Below, piece after piece: positions 49,122-57,052 of a DNA stretch of 64,000 nucleotides. The stretch is from positions 98,943-162,942 of the forward strand of contig JAHBYA010000010.1 of the NCBI GenBank assembly GCA_019636195.1. The letters run 5' to 3'. A program made the translations under genes and the position numbers. The notes under the pieces were generated by a model. The model was given only the letters and a program-made list of their open reading frames with translations, searched no databases and was not told where the DNA came from. The DNA is from Planctomycetota bacterium (GTDB taxonomy: Bacteria > Planctomycetota > UBA8742 > UBA2392). The first letter of the stretch is position 1, and each line of letters opens with the position of its first letter.

Positions 49122-49889
49122 ATGGAGCCCACGGCACTCAGTTGCAAGGAACTCAAGATTGAGGCGCCCGGGGCGCGCGCGTTCCGGCTTGGCGGTGCGC
49201 TTACCGGCAAGCACACACCCGCACTGTTGGCGCAGTTGCGCACGGCGCTGGACCCGCGGCCGCAACGCCTTTTCCTGGACGTCAAGCCGCTTACGCAGAT
49301 CGACCGCGCGGGCATGGACACGCTGGTGGGCCTGGCTGGGGTGTTCGACGACGCTGAGGGCTATCTGGGTTTGGTGGGTGCGCCGCGAGCGTTGCAGGAA
49401 AAGCTGGCTGAGCAGGCGCCGCTGCGGTTCTACGACACGTTTGCGCAGGCGGCGGTGCGGGTGCTGGACGACATGCTGATGCGGTTGTCGGGCCAGTTTC
49501 GGGCGTTGCCGGAAAAGCCCGAAACGACCGAGGCGATGAAGGCGGTGTGGTCAAGCATCCGCGACGGGGCGGCGGGCGTGCAGGTGCTGACGCTGGCGGG
49601 CAACTTCGACAAGGTGTCGGCGCCGCACTTCGACAAGCACTGGTCCGGCGAGTTCAAGGAAAGTACGCGCTTTCTGGTGATCGATGTGGGCGAGCTGCGC
49701 ACGCTGGTCGATGAAGGCATTGAGCGCTTCCGGCGCATGGTTGAAGCCGTGCGCGCGCGCGACGGGCGCGTTGTGCTGTGCAACGCGCGGCCCAAGATAC
49801 GCGTGATGCTGGACATGCTGGACATGGCGCAACTGTTCGAGTTCGCGGTCAGCGTGGCCGACGCCGAGAAATCACTGGCACCCGCATGA
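49122..49889 (+). CDS. Tandem STAS-domain protein
   Basis: 255 residues forming two STAS-like halves (about 8-110 and 130-253). Each has the beta-strand, helix and strand order of anti-sigma-factor antagonists: RLFLDVKPLTQIDRAGMDTL with GYLGLVGAPRALQEKL, and RFLVIDVGELRTLVDEGIER with GRVVLCNARPKIRVMLDM. In SpoIIAA-type proteins the loop holds D-S-S-G with the phosphorylated serine; here the equivalents are DRAG and VDEG, so neither half has that serine. It may act as a phosphorylation-independent binding module. The stop overlaps the next start (ATGA, 49886-49889), so the two are translationally coupled. Confidence 0.75.
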   Translation: MEPTALSCKELKIEAPGARAFRLGGALTGKHTPALLAQLRTALDPRPQRLFLDVKPLTQIDRAGMDTLVGLAGVFDDAEGYLGLVGAPRALQEKLAEQAPLRFYDTFAQAAVRVLDDMLMRLSGQFRALPEKPETTEAMKAVWSSIRDGAAGVQVLTLAGNFDKVSAPHFDKHWSGEFKESTRFLVIDVGELRTLVDEGIERFRRMVEAVRARDGRVVLCNARPKIRVMLDMLDMAQLFEFAVSVADAEKSLAPA

Positions 49890-50491
49890 ACTACCTGGCG
49901 CACCTGGTGCTCAGCGATGGCACGCCCCACGGGCTGGCGGGCAACCTTGCCGGCGACTTTGTCTCCGGCCTTGACCTGTCAAGCGTGCACCCGCTGCTGC
50001 TGCCGGGCATTCACCAGCACCGCGCCGTCGACCGCTTCACCGACGCGCACCCCGTGACGCGCCGCAGCCGTATGCGCCTTGACCCGAAGTGGCGTCACTG
50101 GCGCGGCATTCTGGTCGATGTCTTTTACGACCACCTGCTGGCCCGCGAGTTTGAAGCCTTTGCAGGCGAGCCCCTGCCCGCCTTTGCCGCACGCGCCTAC
50201 ACGGCGCTGGGCGAGTGCCAGCCGCTGCTGCCGCCGCGCCTTGCGCGTATAACGCCTGTCATGATTGAGCATGACTGGCTGTGCGCTTACGCGCATGAGA
50301 GGGGACTGCGGGCGATACTCTGGCGCATGTCGCGCCGGGCGCGCAAGGCGCCTGACCTGCACGAAGCGGTCGATGAGCTTGTTGCCGCGCGGGGTGGGTT
50401 CAGCGCGGACTTTCAAGAGTTTTTCCCGCAGCTGCTGGCCGCGCACGGAACATCGGCGCGCGCGGCGTGCAACGCAAATCCGGAAAACTGA
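49886..50491 (+). CDS. DUF479 / acyl carrier protein phosphodiesterase-like hydrolase
   Basis: 201 residues from the ATGA overlap. MNYLAHLVLSDGTPHGLAGN, LAGDFVSG and GIHQHRAVDRFTDAHPVTRR are the signature of the DUF479 (AcpH) family, HD-like helical enzymes of which E. coli AcpH removes 4'-phosphopantetheine from ACP. DVFYDHLLAREFEAFAGEPL is the second conserved block. The residues expected for metal binding (H, D) are present. The assignment to the family is good; ACP as the substrate is not proven for all members. Confidence 0.88.
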   Translation: MNYLAHLVLSDGTPHGLAGNLAGDFVSGLDLSSVHPLLLPGIHQHRAVDRFTDAHPVTRRSRMRLDPKWRHWRGILVDVFYDHLLAREFEAFAGEPLPAFAARAYTALGECQPLLPPRLARITPVMIEHDWLCAYAHERGLRAILWRMSRRARKAPDLHEAVDELVAARGGFSADFQEFFPQLLAAHGTSARAACNANPEN

Positions 50492-50591
50492 AGCCGTGCG
50501 ATCGGGTTGCATGGCGATTCTGCCGTCGCATCGCGCCTCGCGTGGTATGCTTAACACGCGGCGCCCCCCGCCGCCCAACTGTGAGGCTGCT

Positions 50592-50849
50592 ATGCGTATC
50601 CTGTACGACCGGCAGGCCAACACCGCGTACCTGCAACTCGACGACGAAGCCGAGAAGACCCGCACCCACGCCTGCGACCCGATGGGCGTTCGCGGCGAAA
50701 TCAACCTTGATTTCGGCCCCAACGGCGAGCTGATCGGGATTGAGGTGCTGGACGCGAAACGTCTGCTGCCCGGCGACCTGCTGGCCAACGCCGAGCGCAA
50801 ACGGATCAGCCAGCGGCTCGCGCCGCCCGAAGTCGCGCCGCCGGCCTAG
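50592..50849 (+). CDS. DUF2283 family protein
   Basis: 85 residues. MRILYDRQANTAYLQLDDEA and GEINLDFGPNGELIGIEVLD match the DUF2283 pattern (Y-D...D-x-x-Y-I-x-L then D-x-x-G-x-(I/L)-V-G-I-E). Function of the family is unknown; members often sit near toxin-antitoxin or phage genes but none is visible here. The stop shares CTAG with the opposing membrane-protein gene. Confidence 0.85.
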   Translation: MRILYDRQANTAYLQLDDEAEKTRTHACDPMGVRGEINLDFGPNGELIGIEVLDAKRLLPGDLLANAERKRISQRLAPPEVAPPA

Positions 50850-51913
50850 ACCCGGCCCCAGCGCACTTTGTGGTAGATGCGCGTGGCAATGGCATCAAGG
50901 ATCATCAGGCCGCCGAAGGTCACCGGCCAGAAGTGGGGGAGCAAGTCGCCCCACGCCAGCCACAGCACCTGCGTGGCTGCGCCCGCGCAGTTGACCAGCA
51001 CCGCCAGCAGGAAAAGCTGCCGCGAATACTTGAAGCCCACAATCGCGCCCAGCACCACGCCCGCGCCCAGCCCGAAAATCGCGTACAGTTCACTTGTGGT
51101 GGCAAGGTACACGCCGCCGCCCAGCACCACGCCGCCGATCACCGTGCCCGCCAGTGTCACGTTGACCAGCATGTTGGCCAGCAGCAGCCGAGGGGCAAAC
51201 ACGGCGCCGATGATCGCGCCCGCGCCGCCCGCCGACGCCAGCGCCCACCACTCGCCGCCGGCCAGGAACGCGACCGCGACGCCGATGCCGCCGACGACCA
51301 CCGCCGCCAGCACGCGCACGAACACAGCCATCAAAATCAGGCCGAACGCGCCGACCAGCAGGGCCACCAGCGTCGCCCAGCGCCGGTAGTTGTCAAAGTT
51401 GTCGCCGGCAAGGCGGCGAATCTCCGCGCGCAGGGCCTCCAGCGTCAGCGGGATTGTCGGCTCATCGGTTGACTTGTCGTCGGGGCTGCCGGGCGCGGGC
51501 TTGTCCGGCGCGTCCTTGCGCTCGGAGGCGTCCCTGGCTTTCGTCTTGAGGTCCTGCTGCCTTTTCTTGAGCTCGCGGATGCGCTCCTGGATGCGTTCGC
51601 GGTCGTCCACGATGCGGTCGGCGTCGCGGGCGGTTTGCGCTTCTTCGTCGGTGATGAGTTTGGTGTCGCGGGCTTTCTCAATCAGGTGTTTGCGCTCCAC
51701 GCGCTGCGCGAGCTCGCTGACGCCCACGCACAGCACCAGCGCCAGCAGCACCCATTTCAGCGGCAGGTCGGTCAGCTTGGCCGCCGCTGGCAGCGGCTCG
51801 CGGGCGAGCGTAACGCGCTCGTCCATTTCAATTTCGGTGATGCTCTTGGCGTCGACGCCGCCGAAGGGGTCGGTCGGCTGGTCGTCGGCAAGTGTGCGGG
51901 GTACGCGCGCCAT
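50846..51913 (-). CDS. Polytopic membrane protein with cytoplasmic coiled-coil loop, unknown
   Basis: 355 residues. One hydrophobic helix near 53-70 (WVLLALVLCVGVSELAQ) is followed by a strongly charged helix (ELKKRQQDLKTKARDASERK) and a Pro/Asp linker (PGSPDDKSTDEPT). About eight helices (from ~185) then fill the C-terminal half, rich in Gly and Ala (AVVVGGIGVAVAFLAGGEWW, VTLAGTVIGGVVLGGGVYLA). No transporter motif is recognised. It is the last gene of the ptsI-mscS-prkA run, 64 bp after prkA. A membrane scaffold or channel-like protein is possible, but function is unknown. Confidence 0.75.
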   Translation of the reverse strand: MARVPRTLADDQPTDPFGGVDAKSITEIEMDERVTLAREPLPAAAKLTDLPLKWVLLALVLCVGVSELAQRVERKHLIEKARDTKLITDEEAQTARDADRIVDDRERIQERIRELKKRQQDLKTKARDASERKDAPDKPAPGSPDDKSTDEPTIPLTLEALRAEIRRLAGDNFDNYRRWATLVALLVGAFGLILMAVFVRVLAAVVVGGIGVAVAFLAGGEWWALASAGGAGAIIGAVFAPRLLLANMLVNVTLAGTVIGGVVLGGGVYLATTSELYAIFGLGAGVVLGAIVGFKYSRQLFLLAVLVNCAGAATQVLWLAWGDLLPHFWPVTFGGLMILDAIATRIYHKVRWGRV

Positions 51914-51977
51914 GGAGCTCAGTCAGGCTGGTTCAAGCGATCACTCGTGATTCGCAATTGTTCATCGGGTATTCCGC

Positions 51978-54251
51978 CTACCCCAGCCGCTTGTCGATGA
52001 AGTACAGGATGATCGGCTTGGCGCACTCGTAGCAGTAGCCGTAGGTGCGGTCCATGTTGTCCACCAGGGTCATGGTGGCGCTGCGCACGCCTTCGCCTTC
52101 GCCGGCGAGGTGTTTCTCAAGCTGGTCGCGGCTTTTGCACTTTTCGAGGTTCCGCTTGATGGCGGGCCAGTTGACCTTGTCGCGCATCTCGCGGTACAGG
52201 CTGCGGTGCAGCTCTTTGTACACGTCCTGGTACACGCTTTGCAGGTCAATACCCAGCGGCTCGCCGCCGGGCTGTACCTTCTGGGTGCCGCTGGTAAGTG
52301 CGTTGGTCAGGCGCGAGACCATTTTGAACCGGAAGAACTCGCGCTCAGAGTCTTCGACGTGCATGAGCGTTTCCACGCCGCGCATCATGGCCTCGTCGGC
52401 GTCCAGGTCTTTGCCGGTCACTTCGCTCTTGATCTTTTCCTTGCGGTTGTAGGCGGTGACGTGGCGCAGGTAGTGGCGTATGCGCTTTTCAATGTCGCCC
52501 GGGTCCACGTTGACGATGCTGTTCTCGATCTCGCTGGCGATGATCTCGTCGTAGCGCTGGCGCAGGACCGCCGTGAACGCGCGGAAGTCGTGGTAGCCGT
52601 CGTCGCGCTGCCGTGACAGAAAGTCGTAATTGACCGGCCCCTGGTCCACCACCTTGTCCAGCAGCTTGAACACGGCAAAGGGCGTGATGCACTCGGTGCT
52701 GTCGTCTTCGCAGATGTCGGCAAACACGTTCTGCAGAATGCGCGTGGGTATGCCGTCCATGCCTTCGTGCTGAAACTCGTTGCGCAGGCGTTTGCGCACT
52801 TCGCGTTGCAGGGTGTTGCGTTCACGGTTGGTCAGAAACGGCGGAAACTCGCCGGCGTACAGCAGCGACTTGGCCAGCGGGTTCAGCTTCGCCAGCACCT
52901 GCCGCGCTTCTTCGGGGATGTCGCTGGCGTTGGGCAGGTCGGACTTTTCAAGCCGCGACATCACCGCCCACAGCGCCGCAAGCTCGGTCGCGTGCGGCGC
53001 GATGCGGTGGTAGCGGCGCGCCTGCTTGAGGCCGCGGTTGTAGATCTTTTCTTCGTCGTGGTAGTTCAGCAGGTACGGTACATCAATCTTGCGCATACGG
53101 CTGCGCAGGGCCTTGCTCAGCGGGTCGCCGCGCAGGGCCTGGTACTCGGGCACGTTGGTGGTGCCCAGGATCATCACGTCAATGTCGCAGCCGACTTCGC
53201 CGAAGTCCATCTTGTGTTCTTCGACGGCGCTGAGCAGGTGTTGCAGGTAGTTGCTGGGCTTCTTGAAGATGTCGCTGTAGTGCACCAGCCCGCGGTTGCC
53301 GCGCACGTACTTGCCGTGGTAGCGCACCAGGTTGATGCTGCCGACGAGGTTGGCGATGAACTTGTAGTTCTCGTCAATCGTGATCGGCGTGCTGGCGGTC
53401 TCAACGTTGCCCTCGGGCGGAATCTTGGCAATGCCGGTGCCGCCGCTTTCACTGAACTGGATGCGCCGCACCAGCACATGCTCCATCACCTTCAGCCAGT
53501 CGCCCTTGTAGCGGCGCAGCAGAAAGTCGTAGATCTGGCGCGAGTTGAAATCGAGGTCGCCCTCCAGAATCTTGTGCGGAATGGGGTAGCGCCCGTCCAG
53601 CTTGCTCTGGCGAAACAGCTTTTCCAGCAGCTCGCGGCGCGCCTGCTTGGGTATCAGGTACAGCGGGTGCTCCTTCATCTGGCTGGGCAGCACCGCCACC
53701 GGGTTGTGTGCGCCGGCAGAGTCGGGCTTTGTGCTGGCGCCAAAGCCTAGGCTGCCGCCTTCCACGTTGTGAAAGTCTTTGCCGAAGCGCCACGCGAATG
53801 AATATACCGCGCCGTCGTCGGTGGCGGTGTAGGCCTCAAGGCCGCGTCCGATCAGGTCAATGATGCTGGTCTTTGCGGTGCCGACGGGCCCGTGCAGGAT
53901 AAAGATGCGTTCTTTGCCTTCTTCGCGGGCGCCGGCGCGGATGTATTTGACAAGCTTGCTGATGGTGCGTTCAAGCCCGTAGATGGCGTTCTTGCCCTCG
54001 TTGAAGGGGTCGTCGAAAAGTTTGTATCGCCGCACCTGCTCGCCGGAATCCTCAAACGTCTCGGACCCGAAATACTGGATCATGTCAAACGTGAGCTGGT
54101 ACGTGGTGCGGGTGTGCAGGTAGGGCTCGGCGCAGACCTTGTCGAGGTACTCAAGAAAGCCGCCTTCCCAGGCGACGTCCTTGAAGTTGACGCGGTTGCG
54201 CTCGACGATGAAGTCGGCAATGGAAGCTTCGCTGATGTTCGGGCGGTCCAT
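51978..54251 (-). CDS. prkA: PrkA-type serine protein kinase with AAA+ domain
   Basis: 757 residues from the ATG at 54251. The PrkA AAA domain has Walker A GPVGTAKTS (~120) and the PrkA-specific stretches FSFAWRFGKDFH-like YSFAWRFGKDFHNVEGG, YHGKYVRGNRGLVHYSDIF and TTNVPEYQALRGDPLSKALR. The C-terminal PrkA kinase domain ends KPIILYFIDKRLG. E. coli YeaG and Bacillus PrkA are about 640 residues, so this is longer, with ~60 extra residues near the start and middle. In E. coli it works with YeaH and in Bacillus with SpoVR-type partners in stress or sporulation; neither partner is in this window. The neighbours are ptsI and a MscS channel. Confidence 0.92.
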   Translation of the reverse strand: MDRPNISEASIADFIVERNRVNFKDVAWEGGFLEYLDKVCAEPYLHTRTTYQLTFDMIQYFGSETFEDSGEQVRRYKLFDDPFNEGKNAIYGLERTISKLVKYIRAGAREEGKERIFILHGPVGTAKTSIIDLIGRGLEAYTATDDGAVYSFAWRFGKDFHNVEGGSLGFGASTKPDSAGAHNPVAVLPSQMKEHPLYLIPKQARRELLEKLFRQSKLDGRYPIPHKILEGDLDFNSRQIYDFLLRRYKGDWLKVMEHVLVRRIQFSESGGTGIAKIPPEGNVETASTPITIDENYKFIANLVGSINLVRYHGKYVRGNRGLVHYSDIFKKPSNYLQHLLSAVEEHKMDFGEVGCDIDVMILGTTNVPEYQALRGDPLSKALRSRMRKIDVPYLLNYHDEEKIYNRGLKQARRYHRIAPHATELAALWAVMSRLEKSDLPNASDIPEEARQVLAKLNPLAKSLLYAGEFPPFLTNRERNTLQREVRKRLRNEFQHEGMDGIPTRILQNVFADICEDDSTECITPFAVFKLLDKVVDQGPVNYDFLSRQRDDGYHDFRAFTAVLRQRYDEIIASEIENSIVNVDPGDIEKRIRHYLRHVTAYNRKEKIKSEVTGKDLDADEAMMRGVETLMHVEDSEREFFRFKMVSRLTNALTSGTQKVQPGGEPLGIDLQSVYQDVYKELHRSLYREMRDKVNWPAIKRNLEKCKSRDQLEKHLAGEGEGVRSATMTLVDNMDRTYGYCYECAKPIILYFIDKRLG

Positions 54252-54288
54252 GCCCGCAATGATCAATGATCAGCGATCAATGCGCAAT

Positions 54289-54310
54289 GGGCCGGGTCAG
54301 CGCCCGGCCC
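54289..54310 (-). terminator. Perfect hairpin between the MscS gene and prkA
   Basis: GGGCCGGG (54289-54296), 6-base loop, CCCGGCCC (54303-54310), 10 bp after the MscS stop. There is no U-tract on the minus strand. Just beyond it GATCAATG occurs twice (54261-54268, 54275-54282). It may trim the operon message rather than end it. Confidence 0.5.
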
Positions 54311-54320
54311 TGCACATCGT

Positions 54321-57023
54321 TCAGTCCTTCTTCTGCGGCGGGCTTTGCGGCGCGGGATCGTCCTGCCTGACCTCTTCGGCGGCCATTTTGCGGGCCAGCC
54401 GTTCGGCGTCGCTGAGGTTTTCGGCGGCCGCTTCGACCTTGCGGGTCGCCGCGATGGCGTCTGCGCTTTCGCCGCTTTCTTTCGCCTGCTCGCGGGCGAT
54501 TTCGGCGTCGCGCCTGGCCAGCGTGGCGGCGCGGTCGCGTTCTTCGACCGACATGCCGGCGAGCGCGGCATCTTCGTCGATGAGTTCGCCCTTGCTCTTG
54601 CGCAGGTAGCGCAGCACTTCGGCGCGTTTGCGACGCGACTGCTGCTCGCGCTGTGCGGGCTCGAGGTCGCGGTACGACTTGTGGCTTACCACGCGCTGCG
54701 GCCACGGAATCTCGATGCCGAGCTCGTCGAACTTGAGCTTCACGCGGCGCCGGTACTCGCGGGCGGCGCCCCATTGCTCGCCGGCGCGCGTCTTCAGCAG
54801 GATGCGCACGTTCACGCCGCTTTCGCCGAGTTCCTGGACGCCGGAAATCGCGTGCTCAACCACCTTGCGGCCCCACGCCGGGTCTTCGCGCATTTCACGG
54901 GCTACCGCATCCATCACCGCCGCCACGGCATCGGTGTTCTCTTCATATGCCACGCCGACGTCGATGACGGCCCGTGACCACGTCTTGGTCATGTTGGTGG
55001 TGTTGTTGATCTGCCCGTTCGGAATCGTGTGCACGTCGCCGTTGACGCTGCGCAGCACGGTCGTGCGCAGATTCAGGTTTTCGACGGTGCCGACCTTGCC
55101 GTTGATCTCGACCACGTCGCCGATGCTGAACTGGCCCTCCAGCAGGATGAAGAAGCCTGAAAAGAAATCCTTCACCAGGCTCTGCGCGCCGAAGCCCACC
55201 GCCAGCGACACGCCGCCCGCGGCCACCAGCAGCGGCCCGTAATCAACGTCAAACTGCGCCACCGCAAACATGATCGCCGTGACGTACACCACCAGCCGGG
55301 CGGTCGTCATGAACACGGTCATCAGCGTGCGCGCGCGCTGCTGCTCGTCGGCGCTGAACTCGTCCTTTCCGTCGGCCCGGCGCACGATGCGTTCAATCAG
55401 CGGCGAGCCCAGCACTTTGATCAGCCACAGCAGCAGCCATGCCAGCGCAAACACGATGACGACCTTGACCGCGCGCCAGCCCACGGTTTCGCCGATCGCG
55501 CCGTAGTACTCGTTGCGCAACTCGGGCAGGACGGTGGTCTCGATCTCCGTGATGCGCTCCGACAGGCGTTGCGAGCGCTTGTCCAGCAGCTCCACCTGGG
55601 TCACGGCGTTGCGCGTGTCGCGCTTGGCGGCGCCCAGCCGCTCGTTCTGCGCCTCAAGCGTCTGTTCAATCGTGAACAGCAGCAGGTGGGGCGTGTACAG
55701 CGCGGCTTCGCGATTGATAGCGCGGCGCTGTTCGTCGGTGGCGTCCTCGGGCGCGATGAAGGTTGCTTCAAGTTGTGCCAGCTTGTCGGCGGTCTGCTGC
55801 ACCTGCTGCTCGACCATTCGTTCGGTGGCGCGCTTTTCCTCCACGACGCGCTGCAGGTCTTCGCGCTCAAGGGCCATGGCCTCAATCTGCTTGCGGAAGT
55901 CGCGCACGTTGCGCTCCAGCTCTTCGATGCGGCGGCCCATCTTCCGGTAGTCCGACAGCTCGTCGGCGGCTGCGGCGGCTGCATCGTCACCGCTGAGCGG
56001 CTTGGCGGCCTCGGCGGCTGCCATGTCGCGCAGGCGCTCGGCTTCAAGCTCAAGCTTGTCCCGGAAGTCTTCGCGCACGTCGATCTCTTCCTGCACCATG
56101 CGCAGCCGGCCTTCCAGCGCGCTGATGCGATAGCGCTGACTTGCGGGGTCAAGGCCCTTGCGGCGGTTCAGGCGCAGGTCGATTTCGGTAAGCAGCCGGT
56201 TCAGCTCGGTGCCCGATTGCGGCAAACCGCCAAGGTCCAGCGCCTCGGCGGGCGTGCCCGAAAACTTCGCGTGCAGTTCGTCGCGGGCCCGGCGTATGGC
56301 GCGCAGGCCTTCATGGGCGCGCTCTTCGTAGCGTACATACGCCGGAAACACGTCGTTGACGATGTGGTCGTAAGTGTCGATCGACAGCTTCAGGCGCTGG
56401 TCGGCCCAGCGCAGTTCATAGTCCAGCTTGTCGAGATCGCTAAGGCGCTCGTACACGCGGCTTTTCTGGATGTCGTAGTCGCCCGCTTCGGCTGCCAGCT
56501 TGGAAACGCGCGCCAGCTCTTCTTCCGCTTCGCGGATGGCACGGGCGTAGCTGCCCTCGGCCTGCTTTTCCTCAAACTTGGGTTCCGCCACAAGATCGGC
56601 CAGCACGCGCTGGCCCAGCACCACCAGCCGGTCGTACTCAAGGCGTGCAGCCAGTTGTTCCTGCGTGGGCCCGTTGCGTGAGTCCGTGATTGCCTTTTCA
56701 AGCGCCTCTGTTCGGGCGCGCAGGTTTTCAATCGTAGCGGTCAGGCGCGCAACCACGGCTTGCAGGCGGGTGCGTTCATCGTCGGCCGGGTCTTCAGCGT
56801 TGAGGGCTTCGTTGATCGCCGCCAGCTCAGACTCCGCGGTCGCGATGGCCCTGCGGGTTTCATCGAGATGCGCCGACAGGGCGGCTTCGTGCTCTTTTAC
56901 GTAAGGCGGGGCCGGCAGCGCGGGCAGGGGCGGTGTTTCGCCGTTGGCAGGCTGTGCAAGCGCAAGTGTGAACGGCGCAACCAGGGCAAAGCAAAGCAGA
57001 GTGGTCCAGAGTGCCTGTTTCAT
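54321..57023 (-). CDS. Large MscS-family mechanosensitive channel with coiled-coil N-terminus
   Basis: 900 residues, ATG at 57023 with GGAGGCGGAAAG upstream. A signal peptide (MKQALWTTLLCFALVAPFTL) is followed by about 450 residues of periplasmic coiled coil (for example RLRDMAAAEAAKPLSGDDA). The membrane and MscS core lies at ~530-740: the pore helix VAAGGVSLAVGFGAQSLVKD, then FFSGFFILLEGQFSIGDVVE, VGTVENLNLRTTVLRS and DVHTIPNGQI, all diagnostic for MscS. The organisation resembles MscK/MscM-type channels that release solutes on hypo-osmotic shock. The Glu/Ala-rich C-terminus is extra. The gene sits between ptsI (29-bp gap) and prkA. Confidence 0.93.
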   Translation of the reverse strand: MKQALWTTLLCFALVAPFTLALAQPANGETPPLPALPAPPYVKEHEAALSAHLDETRRAIATAESELAAINEALNAEDPADDERTRLQAVVARLTATIENLRARTEALEKAITDSRNGPTQEQLAARLEYDRLVVLGQRVLADLVAEPKFEEKQAEGSYARAIREAEEELARVSKLAAEAGDYDIQKSRVYERLSDLDKLDYELRWADQRLKLSIDTYDHIVNDVFPAYVRYEERAHEGLRAIRRARDELHAKFSGTPAEALDLGGLPQSGTELNRLLTEIDLRLNRRKGLDPASQRYRISALEGRLRMVQEEIDVREDFRDKLELEAERLRDMAAAEAAKPLSGDDAAAAAADELSDYRKMGRRIEELERNVRDFRKQIEAMALEREDLQRVVEEKRATERMVEQQVQQTADKLAQLEATFIAPEDATDEQRRAINREAALYTPHLLLFTIEQTLEAQNERLGAAKRDTRNAVTQVELLDKRSQRLSERITEIETTVLPELRNEYYGAIGETVGWRAVKVVIVFALAWLLLWLIKVLGSPLIERIVRRADGKDEFSADEQQRARTLMTVFMTTARLVVYVTAIMFAVAQFDVDYGPLLVAAGGVSLAVGFGAQSLVKDFFSGFFILLEGQFSIGDVVEINGKVGTVENLNLRTTVLRSVNGDVHTIPNGQINNTTNMTKTWSRAVIDVGVAYEENTDAVAAVMDAVAREMREDPAWGRKVVEHAISGVQELGESGVNVRILLKTRAGEQWGAAREYRRRVKLKFDELGIEIPWPQRVVSHKSYRDLEPAQREQQSRRKRAEVLRYLRKSKGELIDEDAALAGMSVEERDRAATLARRDAEIAREQAKESGESADAIAATRKVEAAAENLSDAERLARKMAAEEVRQDDPAPQSPPQKKD

Positions 57024-57052
57024 TCTTTCCGCCTCCTTTCCAGGGCCGTGGT

